Made by a program: the position numbers and the translations under genes | NCBI GenBank assembly: GCA_038148435.1 | Contig: JAYQVM010000068.1 | Location: 1-9,084 of the forward strand | Direction: 5' to 3' | From: UBA5109 sp038148435 | GTDB lineage: Bacteria; Pseudomonadota; Gammaproteobacteria; Pseudomonadales; Pseudohongiellaceae | Length of the DNA: 9,084 nucleotides | Shown here: in pieces, positions 6,910 through 9,084 of the stretch | Layout: each line of letters begins with the position of its first letter | Position numbering within the stretch: the stretch's first letter is position 1 | Notes under the pieces: generated by a model | The model's input: the letters and a program-made list of their open reading frames with translations, nothing else | The model's database searches: none | What the model was told of the DNA's origin: nothing

Positions 6910-6938
6910 TAATGCCCTCTCGAGGGCATTAATTTTTT
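6907..6938 (+). terminator. Rho-independent terminator of the TonB receptor gene
   Basis: A perfect 12-bp stem (6907-6918 with 6923-6934, GC-rich near the CTCG tetraloop) is followed by a run of six T residues (6933-6938). It lies 80 bp after the receptor stop and 25 bp before zwf, so it separates the two transcription units. The AATTAA side of the stem also supplies an A-tract, so some activity on the minus strand is possible. Confidence 0.9.
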
Positions 6939-6963
6939 AAACACCTAAAAAAAGGGACAATGC

Positions 6964-8430
6964 ATGGCCGAGTTGATTCCTGTAGAGGCATTTGACCTGA
7001 TTATTTTTGGGGGCAATGGTGACCTGGCGTCACGCAAGCTCCTTCCCGCTCTATTTCATCGATTCTGTGACGGTCAGATAACCAATGACAGTCGCATTAT
7101 TGGGGTGGGCAGGGAGGAACTGGACCAGGCTGCTTTCATCGGTAATTTGAAGCAGGCATTTGAAACCATCAATCCCCTGGCCGTCGATGAAAAATTTCAG
7201 CCCTTTTCTGCACTCATCGACTACGTGCAGCTAGATGCGCTTGATCATGGCAGCTGGCAGAAACTTGTAGAGAGACTCAAGGGTCATGAACACAAGGCTA
7301 CCACTGTCTACCTGGCAACCCATCCCACGCTGTTTGGCTCCATAGCAAATGGACTGAGCAAGAATGGTCTCATCCATGATCAGATGCGCATAGTGCTCGA
7401 AAAACCGGTAGGTCATGACTACAAGTCAGCCAGTAATATCAATGATGAGGTCGGGACGTGTTTCAGGGAAAGCCAGGTCTTTCGTATCGACCATTATCTA
7501 GGTAAAGAAACTGTCCAGAACCTGCTGGCTCTGCGCTTTGGCAATTCCCTTTTTGAGCCGTTATGGCGCAGAGAAGTGATTGATCATGTCCAGATCACAG
7601 TGGCAGAAGACCTCGGTGTGGAAAGTCGTCTTGATTTCTATGATAGGACGGGCGCCCTGCGCGATATGGTGCAAAATCATCTTATGCAGCTGGTTTGCCT
7701 GGTAGCCATGGAACCTCCGAGCAGCCTCAGTGATGATTCTGTCAGGGATGAAAAAATCAAAGTGTTGAGAGCCCTGAAGCCCATTGGTGCTGGTGAAGTG
7801 AAAACCCATACCGTGAGAGGGCAATACACAGCCGGAGCCGTGGCGGGTGAAGCGGTTAACGGGTATGCCGAGCAGCTTAAAGATGGAAAGTCTTCACAGA
7901 CTGAGACCTTTGTCGCCATTAAGCTCGAGGTAGATAACTGGCGCTGGTCTGGTATTCCTTTTTACCTGCGCACTGGCAAACGGCTGGAGAGAAAGCACTC
8001 GGAAATTCTGATCCAGTTCAAACAGGTGCCGCATTCCATTTTTGATACGGAACATTTCTCCACGCTGCCAAACAGGCTCTCGATAATGCTGCAGCCGGAT
8101 GAAGGCATGAAGCTAAATATCATGGCCAAGGAGCCAGGACCCGGTGGGTTTAAACTTAAGCCGGTATCATTGGATCTCAGTTTCGAGCAGACCTTCGGAG
8201 TGAAATACCCGGACTCCTACGAGCGACTGCTAATGGAAATTTTCAGGGGCAACCAGGCGCTCTTTATGCGCCGGGATGAAATTGAAACTGCTTGGCAGTG
8301 GACGGACAGCATCCTAGAAGGTTGGGAATCTGCAGGCCAGTCACTGGAATACTACAAGGCCGGATCGTGGGGCCCGACAGGGGCGTTCCTAATGCTGGAT
8401 CGCGATGGCAGGCACTGGGCAACAGGCTAG
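6964..8430 (+). CDS. zwf: Glucose-6-phosphate 1-dehydrogenase
   Basis: Cytoplasmic enzyme oxidising glucose 6-phosphate with NAD(P)+ to 6-phosphogluconolactone, the entry step of the Entner-Doudoroff and oxidative pentose phosphate routes. Its 488 residues are full length. Seen: the Rossmann nucleotide motif FGGNGDLASRKLLPAL (15-30), LEKPVGHD (145-152, with K147), the substrate-binding and catalytic signature RIDHYLGKE (174-182, with D176 and H177), and the second histidine H239 in DMVQNHLMQ. By alignment from memory these correspond to the catalytic D177/H178/H240 set of the Leuconostoc enzyme. The ATG at 6964 has an AGGGA ribosome-binding element 6 nt upstream. Its stop codon forms part of the pgl ribosome-binding site, 11 bp before pgl, so the two are co-transcribed. 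Cofactor preference cannot be judged by eye. Confidence 0.97.
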   Translation: MAELIPVEAFDLIIFGGNGDLASRKLLPALFHRFCDGQITNDSRIIGVGREELDQAAFIGNLKQAFETINPLAVDEKFQPFSALIDYVQLDALDHGSWQKLVERLKGHEHKATTVYLATHPTLFGSIANGLSKNGLIHDQMRIVLEKPVGHDYKSASNINDEVGTCFRESQVFRIDHYLGKETVQNLLALRFGNSLFEPLWRREVIDHVQITVAEDLGVESRLDFYDRTGALRDMVQNHLMQLVCLVAMEPPSSLSDDSVRDEKIKVLRALKPIGAGEVKTHTVRGQYTAGAVAGEAVNGYAEQLKDGKSSQTETFVAIKLEVDNWRWSGIPFYLRTGKRLERKHSEILIQFKQVPHSIFDTEHFSTLPNRLSIMLQPDEGMKLNIMAKEPGPGGFKLKPVSLDLSFEQTFGVKYPDSYERLLMEIFRGNQALFMRRDEIETAWQWTDSILEGWESAGQSLEYYKAGSWGPTGAFLMLDRDGRHWATG

Positions 8431-8433
8431 GAG
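8429..8433 (+). promoter_or_regulatory. Ribosome-binding site that sets the pgl start
   Basis: AGGAG overlaps the zwf TAG stop and lies 8 nt before the ATG at 8442. This supports 8442 rather than the in-frame ATG at 8292, which would extend the protein by 50 residues inside zwf. Confidence 0.8.
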
Positions 8434-8441
8434 TTCGGCTA

Positions 8442-9056
8442 ATGCAGGTTTTCAGTGATAGGACAGAAGTCTCGGAGGCGCTTGCAGATCACATTCAGTC
8501 TAGGCTTAAGGAAGAGCTGGCGGTTAAAGAGCGTGTGTTATTTGTGGCCAGCGGTGGAACAAGCCCGGTGCAGTGTTTTGACCTGCTGTCAGGCAGAGAC
8601 CTTTCCTGGGAACGCGTAACCGTTTCGCTTTCGGATGAACGCTGTGTGCCTGCCGATCATCCGGAGAGTAATGAAAAACTGGTCCGCGATCACATGCTGA
8701 GAGATAAAGCCTCTGAAACTGGCTTTCTATCTCCCGAGGACGATGCGCTTGCCGCCTTGATGCCGGCTGCCTGCACTTTGCTGGGTATGGGAGAGGACGG
8801 TCATTTTGCTTCACTGTTTCCCGATTCAGATCAGCTCGAGCAGGGGCTGACCAGCAACAGCCAGGCAGTCAGGGTGGTCACTCCCTCAAGCGAGTTCGAG
8901 CGCATCAGTATGACACTGCCGACACTCTTGAACAGTAAGGACATTGTCCTGCTTGTTTTTGGTGAAAAGAAAAAGCAGGTACTGCAAAATTCACAGGGGT
9001 TGCCGATCGAACATTTGCTAAAGGCAGCTGACATAAAAATCTTCTGGGCTCCTTAG
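8442..9056 (+). CDS. pgl: 6-phosphogluconolactonase (compact form)
   Basis: Cytoplasmic hydrolase of the SOL/DevB type that opens 6-phosphogluconolactone, the Zwf product, to 6-phosphogluconate. Motifs of the NagB/glucosamine-6-phosphate-isomerase-like fold: VLFVASGGTSP (32-42), the substrate-phosphate region SLSDERCVPADHPESNEKLVR (62-82) and the active-site signature LLGMGEDGHFASLFP (113-127, catalytic H121). At 204 residues it is shorter than the usual 225-260. Most of the shortening lies between SNEKLVRDHML and LLGMGEDGH, where the usual helix-strand stretch is reduced to about 26 residues. The start at 8442 has the AGGAG site overlapping the zwf stop, and canonical PGL proteins begin close to this VFSD-like strand. 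The gene is in an operon with zwf. Confidence 0.93.
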   Translation: MQVFSDRTEVSEALADHIQSRLKEELAVKERVLFVASGGTSPVQCFDLLSGRDLSWERVTVSLSDERCVPADHPESNEKLVRDHMLRDKASETGFLSPEDDALAALMPAACTLLGMGEDGHFASLFPDSDQLEQGLTSNSQAVRVVTPSSEFERISMTLPTLLNSKDIVLLVFGEKKKQVLQNSQGLPIEHLLKAADIKIFWAP

Positions 9057-9068
9057 AGGGTCAATCCA

Positions 9069-9084
9069 ATGCATTCAGTAATTG
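9069..9084 (+). CDS. Start of a further gene, probably 6-phosphogluconate dehydratase (cut by window end)
   Basis: An ATG at 9069 opens a frame reading MHSVI up to the window edge, with an AGAGGG ribosome-binding element (9055-9060) 8 nt upstream and only 12 bp after the pgl stop. In many gammaproteobacteria edd follows zwf and pgl, and Edd proteins often start with a similar short Met-His/Asn-x-x-(V/I/L) run. Five codons cannot prove identity, so the edd call rests on position. Confidence 0.45.

Noticed and set aside
8292..8441. A 50-residue N-terminal extension of pgl from the ATG at 8292
   Set aside because: It lies entirely within zwf in another frame, has no PGL-like sequence, and a good AGGAG site precedes the ATG at 8442.

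Overview
The window looks like a chromosomal segment from a heterotrophic, probably marine gammaproteobacterium. The reasons are a TonB-dependent outer-membrane receptor, a LacI-family regulator and a sugar-porter MFS permease sitting directly upstream of a zwf-pgl-(edd) Entner-Doudoroff gene run. Hand-counted blocks give a GC content near 50% in most genes. No genus can be assigned by eye. No tRNA, rRNA, CRISPR array or insertion sequence is visible.

Layout. (1) Positions 2-2660, plus strand: the 3' part of a sugar:H+ symporter-type MFS permease whose start lies outside the window, overlapping by 8 bp a secreted clan GH-A (GH2/GH5-like) glycoside hydrolase. (2) Positions 2682-3719, minus strand: a LacI-family repressor convergent with the hydrolase, with only 21 bp between the stop codons. 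A 13-bp HexR-like palindrome straddles that junction. (3) Positions 3720-4019: a divergent control region with a strong sigma-70-type promoter (TTGACA-17-TATAAC) and two identical 14-bp LacI-type operators (TGACAACGCTGTCA), one on the -35 box and one just after the predicted transcription start. (4) Positions 4020-6827, plus strand: a 935-residue TonB-dependent receptor. (5) Positions 6828-6963: three consecutive stem-loops, the last a clear rho-independent terminator. (6) Positions 6964-9056, plus strand: zwf and pgl, spaced as an operon. The first codons of a further gene, probably edd, start at 9069.

How the genes fit together (inference from family knowledge and context): the receptor brings an oligosaccharide or glycoside across the outer membrane, the exported hydrolase may trim it in the periplasm, and the MFS permease takes the sugar into the cytoplasm. 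After phosphorylation, glucose 6-phosphate would be oxidised by Zwf and Pgl to 6-phosphogluconate for the Entner-Doudoroff pathway. The LacI-family protein very likely represses the receptor promoter, and perhaps itself, through the twin operators until an inducing sugar is present. The sugar is not identifiable from the sequence; a beta-glucoside or glucan is one possibility.

No wholly new system stands out. The best second-look items are the twin-operator promoter, the abrupt composition change inside the receptor gene, the oddly placed HexR-like site, the hairpin array before zwf, and the hydrolase of unknown specificity.
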